64,000 nucleotides of DNA from positions 27,597,913 through 27,661,912 of the forward strand of contig CM068547.1 in assembly GCA_035048495.1 (NCBI GenBank), read 5' to 3'. The DNA is from Euptelea pleiosperma (lineage: Eukaryota; Streptophyta; Magnoliopsida; Ranunculales; Eupteleaceae). The notes below the pieces were generated by a model. That model did not search any database. It worked only from the letters and a program-made list of their open reading frames with translations, and was not told the origin of the DNA. Positions 1 to 12,262 of the stretch are shown piece by piece. Each line of letters opens with the position of its first letter. Within the stretch, counting starts at the first letter, position 1. The translations under genes were made by a program, and so were the position numbers.

Positions 1-939
1 AACACCAGCAACCACGATGGGGTCGTGGAACAGTGGGGAATCCCACTGTAATGCCACCGCTCAACAGGGTCGGCAAAGGGAAGGGGAAGGGGCTGTTGAA
101 GGAGATGGTTGGTTGGCCCTTTAAGGGTGAATGGTTGAGGGCAGCAAGGAGTGTAGCTACTGTGGGTGGCTGTTGGTTATGTGCAGGTTTGTGGAAGGGG
201 AATGGTGGAGTGGAGAGATGATGGAAGACCACTAATGTGAACCAGCCAGCAAGTGGTAACGTTGAGGCCTAAGAGAAGATCAATATGGGAGTTCAGTTGG
301 TTGATCGAGTGATAGGGATGCAGCACATGGTTGAGTATATGACACAGAGAAGGTGGGAAAATACCTGGAAGACTCGCTTCGATCATTGGCCTCACACCAA
401 ACCCGTGAAGGGGAAAACTCCAAGACGTAGGTACTTGTGGCTCCTACCTTGCATTCTTTAATTCATAATAATTGTGCATTAATTCAAAATAGGTGTTCTC
501 ACAAATATTTAAACTAAGAGAATAAACCCTACTTCTAATCTCAGCCCTTGGATCAAAGCAAGGGTAGAGATTAGTTGACAAGAAAATAAAATAAAATAAA
601 ATAGAAAGTATCTTTGTACCCTAAACTAAGCAAATGTTCCCTAACAAAAATAGGGCCCGGACCCGCTCGAGATGCTCTCGTACGCGACGCCATGTAGCCT
701 CAACCAGTCTTAATTGTAGCAAAACCTCCTACGTGTACATCCTCCCGGTGTGGGGTCTTCTTTGATGTGTCCCATGCGCGCGTGGGTCTTCAAAAGCACT
801 TGTGACCAACCCACAATGCAACGTGGGCCTTGTTCTTCCGCCCCTGCCTGTAATAGACCTTGCAAGGCAGCATGATGTCCACATCACTCTGCCTTTGCTC
901 AGAAAGGTACATCCCGTTTGGCCTATCATGTGTCTACTG
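1..939. other. Unassigned sequence upstream of copia remnant
   Basis: No convincing coding region. The first 440 bases are G-rich on the plus strand and hold only short open frames without a recognisable domain. Positions 540-640 are AT-rich with short A-runs. The last 200 bases may be worn gag sequence of the copia element that follows, because they run into its protease motif, but I cannot show this from motifs. Confidence 0.4.
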
Positions 940-3500
940 CATCCTAGATCATTGATTCTGGTGCCTCTGATCATATGACTGGTATGTCCTCCATTTTCTC
1001 CTCCTACAATATCTACTCTGGTAAAAATAAGGTTCAAGTTGCAGATGGCACCTTCTCCTCTGTCTCCAGGAAGGGCACTATCTCTGGTACGCCTACCTTA
1101 CCTTTATCTTATGTACTTCATGTTCCTAAATTTACCAATAACTTGCTTTCTGTCAATCATCTTACTAAGAGCCTAAATTGCGGTGTTACTTTTTCGACTC
1201 ATTTGTCTTTCAGAACTTGGAGATGAGGCAGATGATCGACAGTGATCGTACGGATGGTGGATTGTACATGCTCGATAGCCAGCTAACTGTATACTCAGTT
1301 GCACATCAGTCCAGTGCGAGTGTTAGTGGTCCTAAAGTCAATAAAGACCTGTTAATGCGTTGGCATAACAGGTTTGCTCATTTACCTATTTCTGCTCTAA
1401 GTGTCTATTACCTCAGTTGGTGTTTGTTCTGTCCTTTGAGTTCAATTGCGAAACATGTGTACTTGTTAAACAACGCCGAATGTCTTTTTTTATATCCGAG
1501 GGTAACCGAGCCTCTTAGAGCACCCGATAGTCCCTCGGGGCACGTGTACCCCTTCCACACACGCCAAGTAAAACTAGGCAAATTGTTCATTTTGATGTTC
1601 GGGGAGACCTAGTCCCACTACTTTTTTGTTTGGTTTCCGCTATTTTGTGATGTTTGTGGATGATTACAGTCGTTATACTTGGACATATCTCATGAAATCT
1701 AAGGATGAAGTGCACTCAATTTTTTCAGTCACTCCATAAGATGGTGTGTAATCAGCTGAGCAGCACGTTGAAAATCATGCACTCTGACAATAGTGAGGAA
1801 TACATGTATAGTGGCCTTGCCTTCTACCTTGAGGAGCATGGCATCATTCATCAGACTTCTGGTGCCGACACTCCTCAATAGAATGGAGTAGCTAAGAGAA
1901 AGCACCACCATATTCTAGAGGTTCTCGTGCACTTCTTATTGGTACAGGGGTACCGAAGGTTATTGGGTTGATTTTGTGTTGATTGCATCCTATCTGGTTA
2001 ACCGTATGTCTTCAAGGGTTCTTGGGTTGATGTCTCCTCTTTCCATCGTGTTTCCTTCTAGTCTTGTTTTTTGTCCCGCACAAAATATTTGGTTGTCTAT
2101 TATGTTCACTCTCATCACAAGAAAAAGTTGGATCCTAAAGTTGTTCGGTGTGTCTTCCTTGGCTACTTATCCACTCATAAGGGGTATCGGTGTTTTCATC
2201 CTCCTACTCGCCGTTTTATCTCCATGGATGTCACCTTCGTCGAGAGTCTTTCTTTTTTCTCTGATAATCGGACTTCTCTTCAAGGGGAGTTTGGGAGTAT
2301 TGATGAGAGTCTGATATCTCCTCAAGGGGAGATTCCCCTACTTGTGCCCTATGACCCTCCATCTGAGCTTATACCCACTCCTATTGTTGATACTAACACC
2401 TTGCAACAGAACACACAACTGAAGACATATGCTAGAACATTTCCAAGGAGAACACTGTCCACTATCTAATCTCACTGCCAAGGATCCAACTCCATCCAAG
2501 TAATTCGACTCTCATTGACCCTCATGATGATATTCATGTTGATCCTTCTGCTATTCCACCTGTGGATGTTGATATACCAATTGCTCATCGTAAGGGTGTT
2601 CGAAATTGTACTACAAACACCTTATTTCTCACTTTGTTTCTTATTAGTTGGCAGTAGCTATCTCCATACTACATAGATTTTGTTACGTCCTTGTCCTCTG
2701 TTTGTGTCATATACTGTTTCAGATGCTCTTACCTAGCCACAATGGAAAGCAGCCATGTTAGAGGAGATGCCAACATTGGAAACGAATGGTACTTAAGATC
2801 TAGTTTAACTACCCAAAGGAAAGAAATCGATATGGTGCAAATGGGTATACACAGTAAAGTACAAAGTTGATGGAAGTGTTGACAGGTACAAGTCCCGTTT
2901 GGTTGCAAAAGGGTACACAAACATGTGGCATTGACTACCACGAGACTTACGCACCGGTGGTTGATGAACTCAATTCAAGCTCTTCTCTCACTACCAGCAA
3001 ACCTATCATGGCATTTACATCAGTTGGATGTAAAAAATGCATTCCTCCGTGGTGATTAAGAGGAAGAGGTATACATGACAACACCTCCTGGATTCATCTT
3101 TACTGGGAGTAAATAAATTGTGTGCAAGCTGAAGAAAGCTTTGTATGTGCTTAAGCAAACACTTAGAGCTTGGTTTGAGAGACAAAGCACTACAGTCGAG
3201 AAAATGGGATACTCACAAAGTCAGGCCGATCATACACTGTTTATTAAGAGGAGTCAAAGCCGTACTCCTGCTCTTATTATGTATGTGGATGACATTGTGA
3301 TTACAGGTGATGACCAAAATGAGGTTTGTCAGTTGAAAAAGTACCTTGGGACAGTTTGAAATTAAGGATCTAGGATCCCTAAGATACCTCCTGGGTATTG
3401 AGGTTGCTAGATCAGTGAGTGTTCATCTCACAAAGAAAATATGTTCTTGATCTCCTATGTGAGTCTAAGAACTTAGGGGCTAAACCAACTGATACACCTA
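940..3500 (+). mobile_element. Decayed Ty1/copia retrotransposon, pol region
   Basis: Copia-order pol domains are readable on the plus strand across several frames. A protease motif (IIDSGASDHMTG) lies near 948-983. It is followed by the GAG-pre-integrase region with WHNRFAHL (about 1,360), an integrase core with DDYSRYTW (about 1,657) and MHSDNSEEY (about 1,777), the integrase C-terminal block VRCVFLGY (about 2,135), and reverse transcriptase with YVDDIVITG (about 3,283) and LGIEVARS (about 3,393). Domain order PR-INT-RT identifies the Copia superfamily. Stops and frameshifts occur throughout. Homology ends near 3,500, before RNase H, and I see no LTR pair, so the element is truncated and immobile. 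Confidence 0.88.
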
Positions 3501-6500
3501 TACTTTAAATTAAAATAAATACTAATTTCGTATTGGAATAAAAATAATCATTAATGGATATCATTGCAAAGATCTCAATGAGAGCTTTCTAATTGATCCA
3601 TTTTTATTGCGAATGGACTTATGAATTGGAAGTTATGAGTTTCAGAAATTTCCTAAAAATGCCCATTCAGTTATTAAGTAGAGAAAAGATAGAGAGCACT
3701 CATATGTTTTTCTCCTCTCTAAACACACTTTAAAAATTAAAAGACTATTTTACCTTTAAACCAAAATTCTATTGTTAGGGATATGGTATTTTTTTTAAAT
3801 TTAGGGTCAAAAGTGGGACCAAAACTTTCAGCTTCCAGCAACCATAGGGAAGGTCAGTTCACTTTATATACAGTAATAGATTTTCCATGTTGGATGCTAT
3901 GTTGTACTCAAACGCCGACAAAGTTTTTCAGGCATACCTAATTTTATTCAAATATTTTACTTTCAGCTATTATTTGTATATTATTCATATGATTATGTCA
4001 TTATGAGCTTATCTAAATACATCTTTTCTATATACCAATGCCAAATGAACTAAAGTAGTTTGCAAAGTATATCTTTTATTATATGGAATATGCCCTATCA
4101 ATGTGTCAGTGTACCAGGCTTATGGGAGTCAATGTGTCTGAACAACATTGGACCCTGACACATGTCTGTGTCCATAGAACTTGGTCGATATTAAACTCTC
4201 CACAGCATTAGCCATAGAATTCACTTCATAATGGCTGTATGAGTTTTTGGAAATTGGAAATGAAGCTAAATCTATGAAAAAACATTTTTCAAGTGCTAGA
4301 GGAAGTCCCAATTTTTACTGAATTCATCAAATGCCATCTTGAGTGTTGGCCCACAGTTGGCACCGTGTGAGAGAAACTGCAACTCCCATTCCATGGAAAT
4401 GAGCCATTACTTTGACCATTGTGGAGTCAGTTTCATCAAAAGATTCTACTTAACACTGTACACTGCACTAACATTCTACATCAAAATTCAAAAATAATGA
4501 ACCCACCAAAATCGGGAAGATAGGAAAGAGTACAAATCAAACTATAAAAAGTGAAAAAGCAGAAACTATGCCAATGGACCAACACTAATTCCTCTCAGAA
4601 CCACTCAAGGTATTATTCATTGATTCCTTTATCACACAAAAAAAAGAGTAACCAGTGCAAGAAAAATCTCATGGTACCCAAAAAACTTCCAATGCAATAA
4701 ATAATTGCCATAGTACATCTCCACTTGGATACTACTTGGCCTAACCCCATTTCTAGCTGTCAAAATTCCATTCTTTTTCCTTAAAAAGAGTTTTTATATT
4801 GCCAAATGGCAATCCAACTAATGAACTAGAATTTCATAGACAGTTTTGTTTTTTTTCTAAAGTTTCTGCCATTGTAGTCATGAAGGGATTGTGGATTGTT
4901 ACTCGTTTGCACGTAATGGTATAAATAAAGATACTCTATACAAGGGTAACTCCCTCCTCTAGGTCCTGTATTTTCATTTTCTTTCAAATATCAAAAATAT
5001 TCTCCATTACTTATCAAAAAAATTGTGACCATTAAAATAAAAAAGAGGAGGGGGGATGGGGGGGTACAAAGAAATTACAGGCTACCAAAAATCAAAATCC
5101 ACCCTCCCAAGTTTGGAAATCATTGTGGTCCTAATTAAAGAACAAAGACGATGGGGCTCATAATACACTTCTTGGGCCTAATATCAAACTTCACCCCACC
5201 CCCAAAACAAAAAAAAAACACAAGCGCAAGCACTCAAAAGAAAAAGGAGAAGCGACAAAAGAAATACAGTATCAAAATGGTATCAATTCATAGTTTATAT
5301 GTTAAATACTTCTAAGCCTAGTTTCCAGTTTCTCAAAACGTGCATCCCACTTGTGCTGAACTGCTGATTAGACAATATGTGTGTTGGCCCTCTAGACTCA
5401 ATGGCAGATGTGTCAAGACTATTTGAGACATTAGATGAAGATCTAGCCACTTTCATGATCATTTATGGTCATAGATGACTATGGAGCGAGATTAACGAAA
5501 ATATGTTCTTTTGTATGATTGTCATGAATTCGATAAGCCTCACAGCCTTATATCCTAAGTCCTACACATTCATAGAGAGCCACCAATAGAGAAGACCTAG
5601 CATACATGGATTTGAACATGATGTGAAGGCTGATCTTAATAGCAATATCCTTCATAGAGAGGACTTCTCTCCTTTTCTTCCTAAAACCACTTTCAACTCC
5701 ATCAATTTGTACTATATGTACTTCTGTGTATTTTTTAAATCTAGGTCAACATATACTTCTATAGACAATAACTGAATAAATTCTATTTTTTTTAGTTTTT
5801 GAAAAGTAAGTACATATCTCCAAAAATTTGCTTGTGACTAAGCTGAGAAGTGAGTACCATCCAACTTGATCCTATACCCATTTTGTAAAACGTAGGGTTG
5901 AACCATCAAGCTTTTAAATTGACCATGATCGGTAATAATTTCAACATCATAAACATACTTCTTCCCAGAAAACCCCATTTATGCTCGATTCATATTGATA
6001 TCTGGAAGGGGCAAAAAGAACTCCAGATTTAGGACCACATCTACAAAGTTCTAGAAGGCATGTTGCCATTTTTTTCCAGGGCCTATGAATTAGAGAGGCA
6101 TCAATACTTCGATGCATTCCGCATCCTCAAATACAAGACATACAACTTCCTTGGAATAAAAATTGCAAATATTATTTTGATTGCTAAACTAACTTCTAAT
6201 CAAATACATAACCAATTCAACAAGGGGGAAAGGGACGTATGTAGTTGTAAACAAATCAATAGGAGCCTCAAAACAAAATCATAACAGTTCCGCAAAGAAG
6301 CTTCTACTAAAATAAAACCTTTAAATCGTATTAACAAGACATTAATAGGAGATATGTAGATCCATGGTAAAGCATTGAAACAACTATTTCCGTCATAAAA
6401 CCAAATAACAATAAGAGATAAAGGGCAACACAATAAGACATTTCAACAATGTGGCTAGAAATAAAAAAATTAAACTTGAAGTACTTTCAGAGTTTCCATG

Positions 6501-7357
6501 TGAATCTATTAGAAGATACAGTTCCAGGTTCAAGGCTTATTTTTTTAATCAACAGAACATATTTCGGTATTCGATTCTTCAATAAAAAGAGGGCAAGAAG
6601 AAACATAAAATAACTGACTGAACACATTTAGAGGCGCATACTTTTCCTGTCGTTCATCTCGAACGAAACCATGTTGGTGATCTAAATTTGAGCACTCTTA
6701 ACTGCAGCAGAAAACAAATCAGAATCAAAACTGTAGCCATTGAGGCGGCAATAAATCACTATGATTCACTAGTTTTAGGGTTTCGAAGCAAAAAAATTCA
6801 TCCTAATAAGAAGATCTGTGAGATTACCTTCGTAAGATCTGAAGAAACAGAATCAATCCAAAAAAATCAATCAATCTACGAGCACCTGCAACACAAAAAC
6901 GGAATTCAATCGACTTGAAGAAAAAGAACAAAAAAACTGGAGATAAAAATCTCTTACAAATTTTCCCAATTACTGCATCTATAAGCGAAGAAAAAATAGG
7001 GAGGGAAAGGAGGAAAAATCGAGAAGGTAGAGATCTTAGATTGAATCGAAGAAAATAAAACGCGATTCGATCGGATATCTTTGTAAAAGAGAAAAAAAAA
7101 AACCTAAATAATAAGAGAGAGTGACAGAGAGAGAGGGAACAGAGAAACGATGGTTGCAGGCTTGCAGCAGCCTTTAGTCCTTGGAACGGAAGGAAGGTGA
7201 GAAATGTTTTTTGCTAAAATGCGCTGTGATAGTCGGCGCACTGTTATCCGAATGGGAAAAAGGAATCAGCATTTTTAAGGGGGGGAAATGTTAAGACTCT
7301 ATATCTGAGGTCAGCGAATGGTTGACGTGTTTCGCATTTTATATTTTCGAGATGTGC
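3501..7357. other. AT-rich intergenic DNA, no supported gene
   Basis: Only short, domainless open frames occur. Notable local composition includes G-runs near 5,050-5,065 and A-runs. Between about 7,190 and 6,800 the minus strand resembles a plant 5' leader: it is CT-rich, starts after a purine-poor stretch, and has a plausible splice acceptor (TTGTGTTGCAG) at about 6,890. I found no coding exon that would belong to it, so it may be the relic of a gene start or a noncoding transcript. Confidence 0.35.
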
Positions 7358-7516
7358 GTCATTACGAATTTCTCAGCCCTTCGATTTGGGATCGAATTGG
7401 TTGCGTTTACGTCATTACGAATTTCTCAGCCCTTCGATTTGGGATCGAATTGGTTGCGTTTACGTCATTATGAATTTCTCAGCCCTTCGATTGGGATCTA
7501 ATTTAGTTGCGTTTGC
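7358..7516. repeat. 53-bp tandem repeat, three copies
   Basis: Copies begin with GTCATTA at 7,358, 7,411 and 7,464, a period of 53 bp. The first two copies are almost identical. The third has a few changes, including one missing T in the TTTGGG run. The unit contains TTCTCAGCCCTTCGATT. No ORF spans the array. Confidence 0.85.
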
Positions 7517-9540
7517 TAAAACTAATTTCAGAGCGAAAGCTTAAAGTGCTTAAGGTCTGAAAGTTTAATAAGTTTAGAATGGTAACTTTCTTTTGTCTGA
7601 AAATTAACTTACAAGGACATTTTTGTAAGTTTCTTCGGTAAAGAGAATCTTATAATATATTTTAAAGATGCTATCACTTACAACATTAATAAGCGAAGGG
7701 ATGACTTAAAAAAAAGTCACTTATTGGGGACTGAAATAAGTCGGTTACCAAACGGTCTGAATGGGCCATTACTGTCTGAATGACTTCTGAAATTAGGTTT
7801 TACCAAATCCACGTGAACTAATGAACTATAACAACTTGGACTATCTCCGGGTTGGTCCAACTTGAGACTCGTGAATCTACTAGAGAGATCATAAACATGA
7901 ATTTAACTACTTTGTTTTTTTTCTTTTTTGGGTTTTTCCAAGCCGTTTAGGTCATCTCGACCTTTGCCCTGGATTTTGTACGGATCTTTTTCTTTTCGCT
8001 AATAAATCTTTTACTTATAAAAAACAAAACGCGAATTTAACTACTTTGTAGTTAATATCAAGGTTTTAAACTGTCTGTTATAATGGTCCCTAAATGTTAT
8101 GACCATTATGATGGTCGTTACAATGGGGTCTCATCAGTCACGTCTAAGTAAAAAATGGTTAGAATATTATTATTGTAATACTATTTTATTATTTATTCAA
8201 AAATAACCTCAATAACAATAAAAAAAAGGTTTTTTTTTTTACAAAATAACGATTGTTATAACTGTGATTAGCAGATATATCATTTTTTCGATCTTGGGCA
8301 TTATAACAGGGAAAAATGTAACAGAATTCTGAGTTGACTACCCATTTTTTTATTAAAGGACAAAAATGCAATTGTCTTCAATTCTGGAACAAGGGTTTGG
8401 GCCAAAATCAAACCCAAATTAACAGTTGTGGTGGATGGACAGCCATGAGATTCTAATGGATTGGTTGCTCATCACAGGAGATCAACCCATCAAAATCGCA
8501 TGGCCGGCCAACCACCCTCCAAAAAAAGAAAAAAAAATAATAACAAGTACACTCTTCTATGATTTTTTGATTAATTAATTTAAGTTATATTCTTTGTAAA
8601 TGTATTACACTCGAATGTATTAAAATTTTGAAGATCTATTGAATAGTTAGATATTAAATTGCATACATTTTCGAAGTGTGAGATTGATCTAATGGTTAAA
8701 AATTTTTAAGCAAGAAAGGCCTGGAGCCTTTGGGTGCAAAGCCCTAAACCCCTGTAGAAGAGTTCTTGGTTGAACTGCTCCCTGTGTGGAAAGGAGAATG
8801 AGACCCATGGTGGGTTATTGGTTGCATCTACATATTAATTTCGGATCATAGTTTATTTTGAAACATTTGTTATTCTTGTTCCATACTTATACTCTGTGTA
8901 TGAACTATTGATTGATAGAACTGTTATAGATATGATGTAATGATTAAATATTATTGGGCTTTCATAAGCTCATGGTTAAACCGATAATATTTTTCAGATT
9001 ATCTGGGGATAGAATAAACGATATACTAAAAGACGGTGTATCAAAGAATATTGAAGCGTTCATTGAAGACACATAATTTTATTTATTTATTTTGGTTTTA
9101 TAATTGTAATAACTTGAATCTTAACTTTATTGGTCTATTTTAAATCCGAATTGATTGATTTAGTACTTTTGTTTTATTATTTATATTTTAATAAAATATA
9201 TAATCTGGCCTACATGTAGTGTTTTTACCATAAATCAAATTCTGTTCTTTTTCAATAAAACTCGATAGGGCCAGTTGAGAGTGAAAATTTGTTAAAATAA
9301 AATAGTAAATGATATTTTTTGACAAAGTGTATCCACAAAAGGTGCTTAAAATGATTTTTTTAATAGTAGAGAATTAATAAAATAATTTTTTATTGAAATT
9401 ATTTTTTTGGAAAATTTTACGCCTATCTACTACAATTTTGAAAAGTTAATTCAAAAAGCCCATCAAATAGAAGTTTTAGCCAAAACGTCTTTACAAAATA
9501 TTTTTATTTTGATCTATTGTGAATTATGGTCATTTTGTAG
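7517..9540. other. Intergenic DNA with MITE-like fragments
   Basis: No gene is supported. Positions about 8,350-8,525 resemble the inside of the inverted-repeat element at 63,180-63,330: a GACAAAAATGC-like start, then matching blocks ending in CATGGCCGGCC. The remainder is AT-rich, with A/T runs near 8,225 and 8,520. 7,540-7,800 may be another worn nonautonomous element, but I could not define its ends. Confidence 0.45.
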
Positions 9541-10004
9541 AAAAATATTACTTTGTCGATGCTGGATATGGTAATCGTAAAGGATTTATTGCCCCATACT
9601 AAGATGTGCGATACCACTTGAAGGAGTGGGGAGCTCATACGCTAGCAAATCCAAATGAATTATTTAACATTCGTCATTCATCAATGAGAAATAGTGTCGA
9701 ACGAGCATTTGGAGTGGTGAAGAAAAGGTGGAAAATATTGAATGATTCTGAGGCATATTTCTCATACGAGACCCAAGTAGATGTGGCATTAGCTTGCTAT
9801 ATTATACACAACCACATCATCGGGGTTGACCCTAATGATAAGTTATTATTAGAGTTAGACCAATAGTTGCAATCTCAAGAGGCCCCCACTGAAGAGGTCC
9901 CCATTCAAAGAATAAGGCTAACACAAAGACAACAACGAGAAGAAAATAGAGAGTATGCAGAAAAGAGATTGCAATTAGCAAATGAGATGTGGAATGGTCG
10001 TTGA
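9541..10004 (+). pseudogene. PIF/Harbinger transposase C-terminal fragment
   Basis: The frame reads FVDAGYGNRKGFIAPY, an in-frame TAA at 9,600, YHLKEWG, NSVERAFGVVKKRWKIL and ACYIIHNHI, then a TAG at 9,864 and a basic tail ending at TGA 10,002. This is the C-terminal half of a DDE_Tnp_4 transposase of PIF/Harbinger elements. The second catalytic Asp lies in VDAGY and the Glu in SVERAFG; the N-terminal part with the first Asp is absent. Two premature stops plus the missing front make it nonfunctional. The Myb/SANT-like ORF on the same strand just downstream is the usual partner ORF in these elements. Confidence 0.85.
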
Positions 10005-10247
10005 TAATAATTATTTTATTATGTAATATTTCTTTTTTGTAAAAGGCGATGAATCAATAACGTGTTTTGTATGTTTGTTACTGGCATAGATTCTACTTCT
10101 CAAACTTTATAATAAAGAATGTGTTTATTAGGTTTTCTTATATTATTTTTACAATTTTATGTTGAACATGGTAAATACATTTTGTATATTAGTTTTTTTT
10201 TTTTTTTGCTTTATTTACATTAGGTGTGTTTCATCATATTATTAGGA

Positions 10248-11212
10248 ATGGAACCTCCTGATTTTGAAGTTAATAAGAAAAGTACAAAAAAGAATGTACG
10301 TTGGAGTTCGAAATTGGATAAATTCTTGATTATACACTTGGCCGATTGTATTAAAAGTGGAGATATGAGAGAAAGCAAGAAGACACTTTATCAGAAAGCA
10401 GCTGAAGCTATGAATAAGAAATTCAATTTTGTATGCACATGGGAAAATGTCGAACACCATATGAAAACAGTTAATGCGAGGTATGCAACAATAAAGAAGC
10501 TTTGTAATGTAAGTGGTTGGGGTTGGGATGATACCTTAAAAATGATTAAGGTAGATCCAGAAGTAGCGGCGGACTATATTGAGGTATACTATTACTTAAT
10601 CTACTTTTATTTTTATTTTATCAATGTTATTTGTATATTTATTAGTTAAATTAACGATTCTTTTTGTTATAGGCACACCCAGAAGCAAAGAACTACATAA
10701 ATATCCCCCTTAAGTTGTACGATGAATTGTCAATCGTATGTTGAAAGAATCAAGCTACTTGAAGTTTTGCAAGGTCTGTTGCTGATGATGTACTCAATCA
10801 TGACAAAGATCCAGTCAATGGAATTTTGAACAAGGACATTGGCATTGAAGAAATAGGTGAAGTGCCACAGAGAGTGTATCAACAACCAACCACTAATTCA
10901 GAGTCAACACAGAAAAGACAACATGAAAAGAGAAGTCGTCTAATGGATAAGGCAAAAGAAATGCTTCGTGGCTTAACTGAAGCGGTTATTCGACTAGCCA
11001 ATTCAATGGATGCCAATACAGACCAATGATATGCTGATAGACACTACACTGAAGTAATGAAAAGTGAAGCTTTCGATCAAAACTTTTTAGATAAGGCTTT
11101 TGATTATCTGAATGAGTACCCCATTACTGCAAGGTCATTCATTGCAAAACGCTCAGATGGTCGGAAGGATTGGTTGATAGCATTTGATGCTCAAAGTGGT
11201 TTGGGTATTTAG
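10248..11212 (+). pseudogene. Myb/SANT-like DNA-binding ORF of Harbinger element, disrupted
   Basis: Exon 1 (10,248-10,583) begins at ATG and encodes a Myb/SANT-like domain (Myb_DNA-bind_3 type) with VRWSSKLDKFLIIHLAD, TWENVEHHMKTVNARY and SGWGWDD. A GT-AG intron (10,584-10,672) precedes exon 2, which opens AHPEAKNYINIPLKLYDEL, the usual continuation of this family. The frame then meets TGA at 10,741, another TGA shortly after, and a TAA at 11,027, before a conserved-looking tail ending GLGI at 11,212. In PIF/Harbinger elements this protein works with the transposase in binding element ends. Several in-frame stops make this copy inactive. Confidence 0.78.
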
Positions 11213-11537
11213 GGTTGTAGTTGAATCGAGTTGCTATTTTATAAAGGGTTTCAAACCTGAATTTTTTAGTTTATTTTATTTTATATTCTCCTACTATTAT
11301 TTGACTATTTGTTTATGATGTTTTGACTTGAAACTAGTTGATTTTAGCATATTGTAGCAGTATAAGATTTTAGGTGAATGCCATTTTTGTTGAAAATTGA
11401 TTAGAAACCAAACAATAAAAAATATTTTCTTCTATTTTCTAAAATTCAACCAAACAGCAAGAAAACAGATTCTAGGAAGTGGGTTTCCAGGAAATGGCAT
11501 TTCCTGGAAAACTACTTCCAGCGAACCAAACGCAGCC

Positions 11538-12262
11538 TAAAAGAAAACAAAAATCCATGAAAATGGAAAAAAAAAAAAAAACCTACTCTAAAACATCTTC
11601 ACAGATATCATCTGTCTTCTTCAATTAAACAAAAACTCTTTTTGCTCGATTTAATCAACTGTTCTCACTAACTTTATCCCTTTCATACATGCAGAGTAAG
11701 AAAGAGAAATAAAAAATGAATGATAGAGGGAGGGAGAGAGATTTCCCGCACCGAATCGTCTCTGTCAAAGCTCTTGAATGCCGTCGCTAGATCAATGAAA
11801 AAAAAGAAAAAGATGAAGAGAAAGATTTCTGGGCTTTTAGATAGAACGGTTTTGATTTAGCTTGATTATTAACTCATTGTCGATAGTAAAGATAGGTGTT
11901 TAAGAGCCTGAAACATTTCATTGGAAAAGGCATGTTGAGAATTTAGTAACTGTGTAAGTTGAAACATTTTGATTTTGGAAGCTGGGTATTTTTGAAAAAA
12001 ACGGTGAGCAAAAGATGGAGAGAGCGCCACCTCAAGAGGGCCAAGCTTTAGTATAGATAATTGATAGATTTGTATGTTCCCGAAAAACATATTTGCTTGT
12101 GCAATTAGGAGCATGCCCAACGAAAATTAAACAAAATTTTGTTTTCTTTGAAATTACATAATGTGTGAAAACATGATATAACTGTACATGTCAACAATTT
12201 TAATTTCATATAAGATTTTATTTTATCTGTGCATGTGCTTATGGTTACTAGTTTTCTTTAAA
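11538..12262. other. Intergenic DNA, no supported gene
   Basis: AT-rich sequence with an A-run at about 11,567-11,581 and purine-rich stretches near 11,700-11,830. Only short domainless open frames. Nothing further can be supported. Confidence 0.4.

Larger units (their letters stand above)
9541..11537 (+). mobile_element. 5'-truncated PIF/Harbinger transposon
   Basis: The segment holds the transposase remnant, the Myb/SANT-like ORF, and a probable 3' terminus. At 11,500-11,537 the sequence ends CCAAACGCAGCC, which on the other strand starts GGCTGCGTTTGG, a typical plant Harbinger/Tourist terminus. It is followed directly by TAA, the kind of 3-bp target site these elements use. No matching 5' terminus was found upstream of 9,541, where transposase homology begins abruptly, so the left end has been deleted. 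Confidence 0.75.
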
